This document shows, one piece after another, positions 10,989 through 61,347 of a stretch of 64,000 nt of DNA. Location of the stretch: positions 11,812,435-11,876,434 of the forward strand of contig NC_064538.1 in assembly GCF_023856365.1 (NCBI RefSeq), read 5' to 3'. The position numbers and the translations under genes were made by a program. The notes beneath the pieces are model-generated. The model did no database searches, was not told the DNA's origin, and saw only the letters and a program-made list of their open reading frames with translations. Source of the DNA: Brienomyrus brachyistius (taxonomy: Eukaryota > Chordata > Actinopteri > Osteoglossiformes > Mormyridae). Numbering within the stretch: position 1 is the first letter of the stretch; every line of letters starts with the position of its first letter.

Positions 10989-11640
10989 ATCGTCAAACAA
11001 TGATGTTACTTGGTGGTAGAATGCAATTTTTATAAAGTGGACTGATATAAACCCCCCTATATAATAATAGCGGAATAGATTAACTTGACGGGTTTTCCGA
11101 CGCGAATCAAAAACTCAAATGGTAGTACAGCAAAACCACGAAAGGCGTTTTCTACATTGTTAAATCTAGTCTAGAGCTCAGTGTAGATCTCTTCGTGACG
11201 TTTTGCGAGTAGAGATGTTATTTTGACGACACAGTGATTCGGCAAACTTAAAAAAACTGTGATCCTCTGTATTATAGAGGAGACATCTGGATTAGGCTAT
11301 TTATAGCTGTCAAACACCAAAATAACATCGCAATTGCATATTTAATGTAATCAATTGATAAAAATGCATCGCTGTTTAATTTTACAAGAGGGAAACAAGC
11401 TTATTTTAAACTGTGCATTATTTAACATATCGTAGCTTGTTTAATTTCTTAAAATACAAAGGTGTAGTCTGTAGTAAAATTTGCAACGTTCAGTACTTTT
11501 ATGAAAAGTAGATGTGACCATTTAAGTATATGTTACATTGTTACAATGAATGTACCGGTGGAATAATTACTGTTTCGAGTCACCGTAATCGAAATAGTTG
11601 TTATGGGCGATTAAGACCTTCACCAACACCCAGGCCAGGC
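10989..11640. other. Upstream flank of slc6a8, nothing specific
   Basis: Unique-looking AT-rich sequence with no recognised repeat or coding exon. It lies just upstream of the inferred promoter and could hold distal regulatory sites, but none can be supported. Confidence 0.4.
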
Positions 11641-11647
11641 TCAGATG

Positions 11648-11654
11648 TATAAAT
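11648..11654 (+). promoter_or_regulatory. slc6a8: Candidate TATA box of slc6a8
   Basis: TATAAAT sits about 1 kb upstream of the start codon, with GC-richer sequence following (GCACGACGTAACGTTTCGCG). Transcription would start near 11680. There is no direct evidence of use. Confidence 0.35.
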
Positions 11655-11679
11655 GGGGTAGGGGCTGTGCACGACGTAA

Positions 11680-11728
11680 CGTTTCGCGGCGTATCAAAGA
11701 AAAAACAGCAGAGGGACGACAGACGGAC

Positions 11729-11764
<36 letters not shown>

Positions 11765-12647
11765 TGGGATCTGCTTGGGTTACGTGCAGGAACGAACGGG
11801 GATATGTATCCTTAAGGATGGTGGGAGGGGAGGGTGAGTGCCGAGTGACGTCCCATTGCACGGCTACCCTTTTAAAGCCGCCGTCAGCTCTGATGCGGTC
11901 AGTGTTCAGCCAGCCGGTGGGAAGCGAGGTGCGTGGCGTTATTGGCTACTTAACAGAAGACGATTTCCTAACGCGCTCAACTGAAAGATAGATTGGCGTC
12001 TAAGATGGTCTAGCGGGAGATCGCTGTTGGACAGGCGAATCGTATGTTTAGCGGCTAGGGAGCACTACGGCTCGCTGATTTTTTCGTCTTCTCTACAGTC
12101 TCCTCTTTGAGAGATACGTTCCCATGCGATTCTTCAGACTCACATTTAAGTGTTTCGTGGATTGTTTTTGAAGGTGCTGTCTACCTCGGTGATACCATTT
12201 TGTGAACGCGTCTAATTTTATTTTAAATTGCATATTTCGATTTATTTTTGGACAAATTCACGTACATCTAACCTTATACCTTCCCAGTGTCACTGCGATC
12301 CTTTCTTTGGTTTAGTAATCGAAAGGCACCTGCAATTTCAAAATTATAATCCAAAATAAAAATACTAGTGTCAACCATTCAGTTGACCTATGACTTTAAC
12401 CCCTATACTGAAACACGAATCAGGGATCCGATTGTGTTTACATTTAGGGGTGGCAGACAGCAGGACAAAAGGACTTTTGGTGTGATTTCTTGGAAGAGAA
12501 TTGAACTCTGAAAAACGATAAAGAGGACTCTACTATCTGGAACTGTATTGAATTGTTTCATTATCGGCGGATCATCTTAATTGGTTTCCCAATCAAGCAG
12601 AGCTGTTCGAGCAGTGACAGTGCTTTGTTTGCGAGTGAATACCTGGG
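11680..12647 (+). other. slc6a8: Inferred slc6a8 5' UTR, possibly containing an intron
   Basis: Between the TATA-like box and the ATG there is a (GA)n tract (11731-11760), an upstream ATG opening a 75-codon frame (11764-11991), a strong donor AGG|GTGAGT at 11833/11834, and a strong acceptor TTCTCTACAG ending at 12098. If both splice sites are used, the mature 5' UTR is about 700 nt and the uORF is cut short. Boundaries are inference. Confidence 0.35.
11731..11760. repeat. (GA)n microsatellite in the inferred 5' UTR
   Basis: About 15 GA units just downstream of the candidate promoter. GAGA tracts can affect nucleosome placement, but no function is shown here. Confidence 0.95.
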
Positions 12648-39597
<26,950 letters not shown>

Positions 39598-39612
39598 ACG
39601 CAGTGTCTTTAC

Positions 39613-39893
39613 CAGAGGTAGATAGCTCGGGTGCAGAAAGTAAAAATCCAGACTGAGGTTTTGTTTCAACCAACCGGTTGAGTATTAAAAAGTCAGTCAC
39701 AGAGTCCTCAACTACATTTACATTTACATTTACAGGATTTGGCAGACGCCCTTAGCCAGAGCGACTTACATAAGTGGTTTGAGAAGCTCTTCCGAGTTGG
39801 TTAACTAGTTGGTTAAAACAGGTTAAAAAAAACAGGTTAAAACAGAATCTTGGTCTGGATTAATACTTTCTGGACCTGAACTATCCACCTCTG
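39613..39893. mobile_element. hAT-type MITE in the slc6a8 3' UTR
   Basis: Starts CAGAGGTAGATAGC, 15 bp after the stop codon, and ends CTATCCACCTCTG. About 40-60 bp of each end pairs with the other (CAGAAAGTAAAAATCCAGAC versus GTCTGGATTAATACTTTCTG). Flanks GTCTTTAC (39605-39612) and ATCTTTCT (39894-39901) look like a decayed 8-bp duplication. A common fish repeat word, GGCAGACGCCCTTAGCCAGA, sits in its centre. A right-half copy lies at 61280-61347. Confidence 0.82.
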
Positions 39894-39897
39894 ATCT

Positions 39898-41595
39898 TTC
39901 TAACATATAGGAGTACCCTCCCCCCTGAAGACAAGGTGCCAGAGTCATGTGCCTGACCCTAACCAATACTATAGTATTATAAAATTCACTTTGCTCATTC
40001 TGATTTACTTGGGGGAAAAAACCCATTAGACGCACCTGATGTGCACAGTCTTGTGTGCTTGTTCAGCCCCTTGTCTTAGGAGGGAGGGCATGTGCCGCCA
40101 GTGGTGGCTCAGATCTTTCACTGGGCCGTGTCCCCCCCCCCCCCTCCATCTGAAGAGCATCAAACCTAAACCAGGGCCCTCTGCTGGCCCCCGCAGCACA
40201 TGGCAGAGTTCTCACAGGCCACCGTCACTCACCTCACTGCCGTCCCTCCTCAGCTCAGAGGACTGCAGAGGGGTTTGTTGAGGGAGAGAAGAATGAGTCC
40301 CCTGGCTAGAACTTAAGCTGTGAACTAGGGATTAGGACTTTCCTGTCTGGTGATCAAATGGAAACTTTTAAATAATCCTGCTGTACGTGACCCCAGTCGA
40401 TAAGGGGATCATCTGATAAAATGACATATAGTCATCACTCTGGAACTGCCTTTATTCCAGATACTTTTCGATTTGTAATACGGTTTGCGGTTGCAATACG
40501 AATAACCAAAAATTTGCCCGCAATCACAATTCAGCGCACCTTTAAACAGCCTTTAAGTAAAGCCTTTAAATGATGAGCCAGCATACAAATAAAATATATC
40601 AGAAAATGCCAACATTTGTGGCGATGCCCTCAGTGTTGCCAAATTTCTCACATGCACTTGATGAATGAACTTGAATGTTTACAGGAAGTGAGGCTACATC
40701 GTTCGCTCGCTGACCCTATGGCAGTGCCAAAGGAGGATGGTGCTCCGTCTCTGGCTGCTTGACGTTTAATGGGGTCGCTGTGGGGGCGGGTGGGTTCAGT
40801 ATCGTACTGCAAATATATGCGAACATGAGAACCTCATCCTACAAAAAATTCCTTCAAAGACGTGCTCCTTTCCAGGTGGTACTGAATGAATGTGTACATA
40901 TTAGCAGATTTTTCCACAAAAATTGTTTTCGCGATGACTTTGAGGACAATCAGCCGAACAAATAGCGGTAAATGAAATAATCTGTACAGATAAATCAGAT
41001 AAAAACACATAAATCAGAAAAGTGCTCAACTTTGGTTGTTTCACATGTGTCTCTGCGAAGTTTAATGGTCATTTAGTAATAGTCGTAAGTGGAGGTGTTT
41101 CGGAACATAAGCAGGTGAGAAAGGGAAGCTGTTAAGCTGAGTCCTGTGGCCTGTGTTGGTGGCCAGTGCTCACTGGTGTAAATGAGGTCTCCCTCTACCA
41201 CTGAAGACTTATTCTCGCGACAGTGAAAAGCAGTGCGCCACGCAGCACAGGTCTAATAAGATGTTTGATAAGTAAATGCCGTACTTTGCCTTTTCTTGTT
41301 TGTCTTAAGTCTAGCCCCATCTGTCAAATAAGCCAAATATGTTGCAAGTCCCTGTAGGGTTTGCCCTAGCTAATGCCTGTGGGAATTCTGCCGTCAGTAA
41401 TAGCGCATAAGAACTACATCATAGTTGTTGTGACATAAAAGTAGAATGGAATTTAGATCCACGGAAAATAATTCACTACATTTGTACATTACTTGTTGTA
41501 AAATAATCTTGCTAGCACATTTTAATCATGTTAGAATAACAGTTCGTGTTTCACTTATTGTAAAATAATAGATTTATTTTGTGATGGCTTTTTTG

Positions 41596-41631
<36 letters not shown>

Positions 41632-44600
41632 TAAATATATAAATATCTGTGTGCATTATACTGAAAGTTTGATGCGGAATTGCAACAGGGTGAGGGGAAA
41701 TTGCACCTTGCAGTGTGTTCTGCGCAGGGATCCGTGGGTAATTACGGGATGGCTGGTACGTTATACCATGGACTTCTTGGTAATGATGGCCAGACATGTG
41801 GATGTTGGGTTCTTTGTATTTCACTGTTTTCCCCAGACCACTCAGAGCTGTGCTCCAGAATTATTGACAGGAAAAAAAAATTCAGTGTCTCTCAACAATG
41901 CGACATTAAAATGTTTTTTTTTTTTTTTTTAACCAAATTTTTAATTAGGAGCCATTTTTAATGGTAAAGAGATGCATTTTTTAAAATAAAACACAATCTT
42001 AAAGGATGCATACTTCTACGCCATATTCTTGGCGGATATTGGCACATAGGTTTTTCATATTCTTTTTCTCAGTAAGAATTTACAGACGACACAGTATTGC
42101 TAAAAAACTTCACACACATACAAACACACACACAAAAAAAATAAAAAAAAATAAACTTTTTTTTTTTGAAAGAATGAACATTCCCTCAAAGTATTACTGA
42201 CTATCATTTGCACTCAGTCTGCCTTCATTAGCGGTTTGTTACTTATGTGTCACTCTGGATTTGAGTATCTCTTATTTGACGTTTGGAATTAAGACAATTA
42301 CTGGTGCAGAGAGACTTGTGTCACACTATTATGTTTTTACATACTTTGTCCTTGCAGACCAAATAATAGCCTGGGTTGGTCAAGCAGCTTAATTAATGAA
42401 TACTTGGCTATTATATATTTAAAAGGAAACATAAACTGAAATGTATACTACCAACACCGTATGCACTCATTCTGTGCTCTGCCAAATAATTCTTGACAGT
42501 ATCTTTTGGCCACAGGTGACCGAAAGGTTACTTTCTTCAAGCTAATGCTTTAGTCCAGTGACTGATATTCTCCCATTTCAAACAGCAGAGAATTTTTGGT
42601 TAAGTACTGTACCTTGTTTAAGGGCCTTAACCTGATAACCTCCAAGTTCTGTCTGCGATGCTCTTCATGCAAATTCCCCACTTTCATAATGTAATGATCA
42701 GATTTATATATAAAAGTGCGAACCCAACAATTTTCAGTGTGGAGGGTTAAGGGTAACGTGCTGTGTGCTAGTGATGAAGTCGTTATACAGAATGTTCCTT
42801 AAAAACTCTACGTATCAGCCTATTGTCTGAATTGTTTTCCACAGCCGTATGTGTTTGATCACATACCTGACTGGTAACTGGAATCAGAACTGTGCCCCCT
42901 GTCCACAAACTTCGGATGCAGATAATGTCTAGAAAAATGGAACGGCACTGATGACGAAGAAATTAACTCACAAATAAAATGTTTTAGATTTGTGCTTTGA
43001 TTCATTGTTCAATCATGTGAAATGTATTATAAATTCAGTCTTCCATTCATGGTATTTAGTATCAAAGCGTAATGGTATCTGTGTGATCAAGTTAATGACA
43101 TTGACGTGTTCCATTGATTTTATCCTTGTACAAAGGGCTTCATGCTTGAGACCACTGTGACTATGTGTTAATTCACTCACCCAAACTGAAATAACAAATA
43201 GCAATAAAAAAATCTAACAGAATCACCTGTCAGTGTTGTGTGAGGTCCCTCGGAAATTAACTAAATCTAGTCGAGTGCTTTCTCGTGTTCTTCTGGGATA
43301 GTGAATACTTGTGTCTTCAGTTTGCAATAGCATTTTGTGGTCACTCTTGACATACGTGGTTCACCATTAATGCTGGACTCCATGAAGTGGCGGGATTGTA
43401 TGAGTGACTCTGAACTGTTTCAGTGACACAAACGCCATTTGTCACTGACTCACAGCTGCCACACTAAGCCTGAGCTCCAACACTCTATGTTTAGCTGTTG
43501 GCCTCCAGGCTGATCCGGTCTATTCCTGTAGGGGTGTGAAGCAGCTAGTCTGCCCCACATCATACAGCAACCTGCTGGAACTTCTCTATGGCCTCTCCCA
43601 CCTCCCTCAGTCTTTCCACTAGCCTATTGTCAATAGATCCTATGGCAGTTCCATAAGACAATGTACTTTTAACCGGAAATGCTTTAGAAAGTATCAAGCT
43701 GAAGTTTTAAGCTGCATATAAATAAGAAGTCAGCTAATGAATAAAATAAGTAAGAAGCGTCTCACAATGTAACGTGTGTGGTGGACGTTTACATATGCGT
43801 TTACATTGAGCCAAGAGAATTAGATGGACAAAATTCTAAATTGTCTCAGCAAGAGCTGTATCTACGTGGGTGAATGACACCACGCGATAAAGTAATAATG
43901 TTAGTAGCATACAGTGAAATTAAGTTAGTCAAGGCAATTTGTTCATCTTGTATTGCCAGACCCTGCGATGCGGATGAATGTCATAAGCTGTAGCACATTT
44001 CTTGAAGACACAAGTGAAAATTAGTAAAGCTTACAGGTACCTAGATTAGCCATGATGAGTACGGTAGATTTTTCAAAACACTGAAAGGAAGAGTACAGAC
44101 ACCACACAGGTCACACAGTAGCTACACCATGGTCTTTGTGGTGATGTGTGTTTAAGGACCTGCTTCAAACAATAAAGGAATCAAAGAAAAATCACAGCTG
44201 TATTTCAAACAAATCTAATTGCTTCTACCAATCCACAGATCATTACCAAGAACGACAGACTCCTACCGCTTCGGAAGTATGCGTGGGAGGAGCTTTTCAC
44301 CCTTTGATATGTGAACCCTAATGAGGAGGATCTTGCACACAATCAGAACTGTACACTCAACACAATGTTTCACTGCATCTTTTACTTGACTTCCCTAAAA
44401 CTGGGCATTTACAAAATTCACTTGATTTCCCTCTTACTTTTGGTGATTTGTCATTAATTAGTGTTTAGACACGTCAAAGTTGTCCTTTCAGAAATTTTTC
44501 TTCTAACTTAAACATCTACGTGCCTGAGTGAGCTTTGGAGGCTGGGAGTGTATCGTACAGAGTGCAGAGCGGAGGGTTCCAACCTTGACAGGTGAGAGCA

Positions 44601-44676
44601 GAAGGGCTGTAGGTTTTAGGGAGTACATAGTGATCAGACACCAGTTCAGACTTGAAACAACAGTGGAGGCAGTGTG
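39898..44676. other. slc6a8 3' UTR remainder and spacer to BCAP31
   Basis: No coding exon was recognised. Candidate AATAAA signals on the plus strand occur at about 40587, 42974 and 43203; which one ends the slc6a8 transcript cannot be told. An (AT)n tract is at about 41599-41626, and a run of 18 T at about 41914. Confidence 0.5.
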
Positions 44677-44821
44677 CTCACTCTTGTAAAAGTAGAGTGT
44701 GTGAGGGTCTGGGATGCATTGGGTCTCAAACCCAACGGACGGACGGACGGGCGGACGAGGGAGGGAGCCAAAATGAAGATCGATCCCAGACCATCACATA
44801 CTCTAGTTTTACAAGAGTGAG
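44677..44821. repeat. Long hairpin (38-bp stem) in the inter-gene spacer
   Basis: CTCACTCTTGTAAAAGTAGA.. at 44677-44714 pairs with 44784-44821, 35 of 38 positions complementary plus one G-T wobble. The 69-nt loop holds CAACGGACGGACGGACGGGC. No terminal duplication typical of a transposon was recognised. Confidence 0.85.
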
Positions 44822-46615
44822 TTTTACCGCTGTCCGCCCATTATACACCATTGAAAACGTGCATCAAATTGTCAACATTTATTAACAACCTTTACAAAGA
44901 CTTACTGGTCTTATTGTTTTAAATATCCACCTGAATAGCAGTGAATATTTTGTAGCAAATCATAACACAACAGTCCAAGTAGAAAAGCGGCAAACAGGCA
45001 GATGGAAAGAAAACGTAAAATTACAGCAAATTTATGATATTCTGAAGGGCACGTAAACAGAATGAAGATCATTTATTGCTTTTTTGCAGAATTTACACAC
45101 CATTACTGCGTAGAGACCGTTAAAGTAACTGCAACTATTCATAGTACAATGAAACATGAGGACTGGGGGCCAAAATGAAGAACAGGGACACAAAATTAAT
45201 CCTTTATGTATGTGTTGCAAACTCTTATCAGGCACCTGTATTACAACAGCTGTTTATAATTAGTGAAAAAAAAATTTAAGCAGTAAATCCTGTTCCTACC
45301 CATTCCTGCGACGACAGGAAAGAAAATCAGGCTCAAAGCATAAAACTTCACATGAAAACGAACCAGAAGTTGGCTGGACACTTACAGAGCCTTATAACAG
45401 CTCATTCAAGATACATGCATTCAGAACCAGAGCAGTGGTGGCTCGGCCTGAGCTCGGATGTCTGTGAAGCAGTGCCAGAGGAAATTACGTATGCATGATT
45501 AAAGGTGACAAATGCATGTATGCACCGATGCCACTACAAGCAGGTTTACAGCGGACTATCACTTTGACAGGGACTAGCACAGGGTAATAAATGAGAACAG
45601 GAAGTAGTGTGCATCAAACCCATATGCAAGCAATGTGTCTCTCTATCCCAGCTGAAGTCATAGTTATCTACATTATCTATAGCAATGCCTTTCAATGGAA
45701 AATGACACAAAGCGTCCTATTATATCACAGTATGGTAGACCACAGCAAATAGGCATGTAGGAAAACAGAATCCTGGTTTTTTCCAACTTCCCTCAGTACT
45801 ACACACAGCTAGGAAGCGCTCGCATGTGGAAAGGCAGCCTGACCGCTGACGTTATAAGTCCTGCAAGCCGGGGCAGGAGCCCCTACGTATCCTCTTCCAG
45901 CCATTCTAAAAAGGGCCATGCCCTGATGCCCGGGTGTGTCATTACTGGTGTACTCTTTCAGCACAAACCACCAGGGAGCTTCCTGACAGCTGCTACTCTA
46001 CCGCTTGCTTTGGTGTAGGATTTCCAGAGGTTCAAAGTGACGAACGTGCATAAGTAACAAACAGTCCCACACTCCAAACATCCAATGAGATGACTACCAT
46101 GACAGACTGCCAGTCTTAAAAATCACGCGCCTTCGTCACAAAACGAAACCAGCGGGCTTTTACAGTCAACTCACATAGATGACATACAGATTGTCGATGT
46201 GGTGATAGTCATCCTGTGTTGCAGAACAAAAAAATTAAAAAAACATTTTATCAATAACCACAGAAGCTTGGATTTTAATTATGGTTTCAGAGAAGTACTT
46301 GTTTGAACAGATGAACAACAAAGTATAGCAAACATTAACATGGTAAACAAAGAAACAAACCTGACAGCTGATTACAAAGCATCATGAACAGGAGGACCGA
46401 CACACAAGGCCCCAGAAAGTCACACTCGTGACTCATTGGTCACGTAAGACTCTGGCATTTTATGCAGATTAACACCCTCCTGACAGGATAACAAAGGCCC
46501 AAAAACCACATAACAACCAAACAGTATGAAATGGGTACGTTTCATCTTTCCACCCAGGATAGAAATTCAAATTTTATTTCGCAAATAAATGACACGTTGC
46601 AGCCAACAACCAATA
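44822..46615. other. Spacer between slc6a8 and BCAP31, nothing recognised
   Basis: Unique-looking sequence on both strands with only short frames. Part of it may be transcribed as an extended 3' UTR from either gene. Confidence 0.45.
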
Positions 46616-46837
46616 TTTTTTATTTGTACACAATTGAGTACAAATAAAAAAATAAAAATAAAGAAGTCAGACATTCTACCAAACGATTCACATGGCTATA
46701 GGGACAAGGACTTTTCCCCAAGGTAGTGGTGGGCAGTTGCTGTTTAGCTCAACACCTGGACAGCGTGGAAGCAGTAGGGCGGCGGCAGAAGGATGGTAGA
46801 CGAGCGGCTGAGATAATCAAAGGTCACTCCGACCAGC
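46600..46837 (-). other. bcap31: Inferred BCAP31 3' UTR
   Basis: Runs from the stop codon to the first minus-strand poly(A) signals. The extent is inferred from those signals only. Confidence 0.4.
46616..46651. terminator. Palindrome carrying poly(A) signals on both strands
   Basis: Perfect 14-bp stem (TTTTTTATTTGTAC / GTACAAATAAAAAA) around ACAATTGA. AATAAA is present on the plus strand at 46643-46648 and on the minus strand at 46624-46619. On the minus strand it is about 215 nt after the BCAP31 stop, a plausible cleavage signal; another minus AATAAA lies at about 46579-46574. Confidence 0.6.
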
Positions 46838-58489
<11,652 letters not shown>

Positions 58490-60020
58490 CTGGGGAAACA
58501 AAAGCGAAACCATCTCCGAGTGCTCTTCAGGGGCACCGGCCTCCAGGCGACGCCAGACCGAGACGGCCCAAGGTCTCAGTGCTGAGGCTCCCTTTCCCTG
58601 CAGTGCAAAAGCCTGCGACCGACCTGCTATGGCAGGAGAGCGTTCATTAGCAGCTGCCATGGCCAAAAGACGAGACTGGAGTACAGCAAAGCAAACCGTC
58701 TCAAAGGGAACATACTTGTCCTCCTGACTCCCAACCCGTGACCAATATGGGGGAGGAGAGACTTCATTTTCTGGAAACACAGCAAGTTTCATGAGTAACA
58801 TCCACGACCATTTCCACAGGGGTGTTTATCACAGACCAAATATAGCTCATCGTCCCAGGTCAGCACACGCAAAATTCTTCATACGCAGAATATGATTAAA
58901 TACTTGTGCTGCACTCTGTAAGCACAATGTGTCCTATACTGGGGGCGGGGGGGGGGGGGTCTAATCATCATTAACCCTGAGTTTATCAGCATATGTACTG
59001 AACTGCAAATGACTATCAATACCAACGCTGTGTAAGTCACGCAGCACACAGTTGCTGTGGACAACAAGACTCTTGGACACCCCCCACAGGAAGTTACTCA
59101 CGCTGCCCCCCCCAGCAGAGTTGAATTTCCAGCAGCCATTCGCATGTCGCAGTCTGCAGCACGTAGCACACGGCGCTGTGGCTAAACATACACTCCCCCA
59201 GCGCAGGACGGCTGCTAGTCACTATGACATTTACCGTGGTTGGACACCTAGCCAGGTGAGGCACATGAACTTTGAGACAGACCTGTAACGCAAAGCATAC
59301 TATGCCCCCAACCCCCCCGAATTTCTAAATATAACAGTTCATGCAGGGTGGGCAGTCACATGGGGCTCGCACCCTCATATGCGCAGCTGTCCGGCTGAGC
59401 AGAGGGCCACCACTGGGGTCGGGGTAGTATCCAACCACGGGGCTATTAATAGGCTGCCATTCAAAGAGAAACGGCCGGGACCCTGTTTGGAAAAAATATG
59501 CAAGCTGGGTACACAAGATGGGGGGGGGGGGGCCTAGAAACATAGTACTCAAAGCACCACGCGGCACTCCCCCAAATCCAGCAGCACGGCTTTCACACTT
59601 CCGACAAAACTTGTGAATGGAAAATGTCCCATGACCCAACAGTACGTCTTTTCCGAGAAGATTGCAAAGCCCGTGGAGATTAGCAGGATCCCGGGAAGCA
59701 AAATCTGAGTGGATGAGAAAAGCTCGGTGGGCATGTTCGCAACTGGAGGCAAAAATCAATGAGGTTTATAGATATAATAATTTTTCAAAACACATACTCC
59801 CTCCAAGGTGCCATGAACAAGCTTCCTTACCACACCTTGGTGAAGCTTAATCACTGCCTTCTCATTCAGAAGTACTAAATCAGGAAATTCTTGAACAAAC
59901 CGCAAAATTCAGATGGGAAAAACATGCACAGAAATGATATAACCACGGTCATTACTCCAAACATACTTTATTATTACATTAGCAAGCAAATATATTTCTA
60001 TAAAGCTTAATTCTATGAGT

Positions 60021-60138
60021 CAGCATTTCCAAACACAGTCCAAGGTCCCCCAGACAGTCCATGTTTTTGCTCCTACCGGGAAGGAGCAAAAACATGGACC
60101 ATCTGGGGGTTCCTGAGGATCAGGTTGGGAAATACCGG
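60021..60138. mobile_element. hAT-like foldback MITE, copy 3
   Basis: CAGCATTTCCAAACACAGTC at the left and AGGTTGGGAAATACCGG at the right. The centre GACAGTCCATGTTTTTGCTC pairs with GAGCAAAAACATGGACCATC. Same family as 8431 and 29021; target duplication not clear. Confidence 0.75.
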
Positions 60139-60240
60139 TACAGGTCATTATTACATAGCTGGATAGATGGTACAGAAAATGAATGATGGATGAACAACTT
60201 CATAGGAGAATCACTGTGCCTAAATTTAGGTGCTTAAAGA

Positions 60241-60310
60241 ATGTTTAAATGCACACACTGCATGGGAGTGTGCTGGGTGAACGATTACAGAAGAAGCCAG
60301 CAATGTGTCA
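60241..60310. repeat. Segment repeated at 61362-61425
   Basis: CTGCATGGGAGTGTGCTGGG then TGAACGATTACAGAA.AAGCC is shared almost identically by the two sites, 1.1 kb apart, in direct orientation. Confidence 0.75.
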
Positions 60311-60620
60311 AACCAGGAATAAAACCTCGTCAACCTGGAGACTCCTCCCCCCCATCAGCAGTAATGGTTCTCCAGGGGAAACTGTCAAAGGTTTCAGGTT
60401 CCTTATCCTCCAGATCTGAGACAGGACAAAGTGGACAGAGAGCCCTGAATCAAAGCTCACCAAGGCCTGCAAGCTCCTGTGAGCAGAGTGATGGAGGAGC
60501 AAGTCAATTACAAACATGATACCACTGGAGATGCCCTCACCAACAGTACTACAGTATGACAGAGTGACAGCTCAAAACAGAAAGGCCATACAGAAAGTTT
60601 GGCCGCCCATCAACTGGACA

Positions 60621-60953
60621 TACAGACACTCCTCTACTTGCGAGTTACGTTCCAAACGGGCGTTCATACCTTGAAATGTTCGTAAGTCGTTATTCAAAGT
60701 CATTTAAAGGATAACCTATATGCAAGTACAAAGAACTAGGATGCCGGGAGTGCGCATGCTACGGTGCGGTGAGAGTAGCGGCCAAAAGTCGTACTAGGGG
60801 GAATTGGCGTGGAGAAAAAAAAATTTATAAATAAAACTGTTGTTGCAGACAGGAAACAGGAGCCCAACGAACACAATTTGGACTTATAGTCTTCTTCGTT
60901 CATATGTCTGAAAGTTCGTAAGTTGAAAGTTCGTAAGTAGAGGAGCGTCTGTA
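60621..60953. mobile_element. MITE with 23-bp terminal inverted repeats
   Basis: TACAGACACTCCTCTACTTG at 60621 mirrors CAAGTAGAGGAGTGTCTGTA-type sequence ending at 60953 (21 of 23 positions). Sub-terminal repeats of AGTTCGTAAGT occur at the right. No coding capacity; TA or a short palindrome may be the target. Confidence 0.8.
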
Positions 60954-61279
60954 CATCACTGCTGCGGCAATACAATAAAGAACAAAGTAACATTACGTTA
61001 CAGGACCCAAACCATCCTGGGCACAAATTCTTACTCCTAGAGTCTGGATTTAAACAAGTTTCCTCACACTAGCTGTCCACATCAACAATAGCCAAATCTG
61101 GCCTGCTGCAATATTACTTGCACCGACACTTAGCATAACTTGTTACGTCTAAGTGTTGCTTGTTTTCACTGCATGTCTGCTGTTTACATGTCGATTCATC
61201 TTAAAAGCTTATCTGGCTCAAGGTCGGGGGGAGGGCAGCAGAATGCCAGACAGGGGTAGTTGCAGCTCTTTATACTCAA

Positions 61280-61347
61280 CTGGTTGGTTGAAACAAAGTC
61301 TTGGTCTGGATATTTACTTTCTGGACCTGAATTTTCCACCTCTACAG
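61280..61347. mobile_element. Right half of the hAT MITE family seen at 39613
   Basis: CTCAACTGGTTGGTTGAAAC, AAAGTCTTGGTCTGGATA and TTTACTTTCTGGACCTGAA end in CCACCTCT. The left half is absent, so this copy is truncated. Confidence 0.75.

Noticed and set aside
1..11640. Exons of an upstream neighbour such as PNCK
   Set aside because: No kinase-like coding segment was found on either strand.
59549..59752. Hydrophobic minus-strand frame considered as the missing BCAP31 membrane exon
   Set aside because: It does not resemble the BCAP31 N-terminal segments and lacks matching splice sites and phase.
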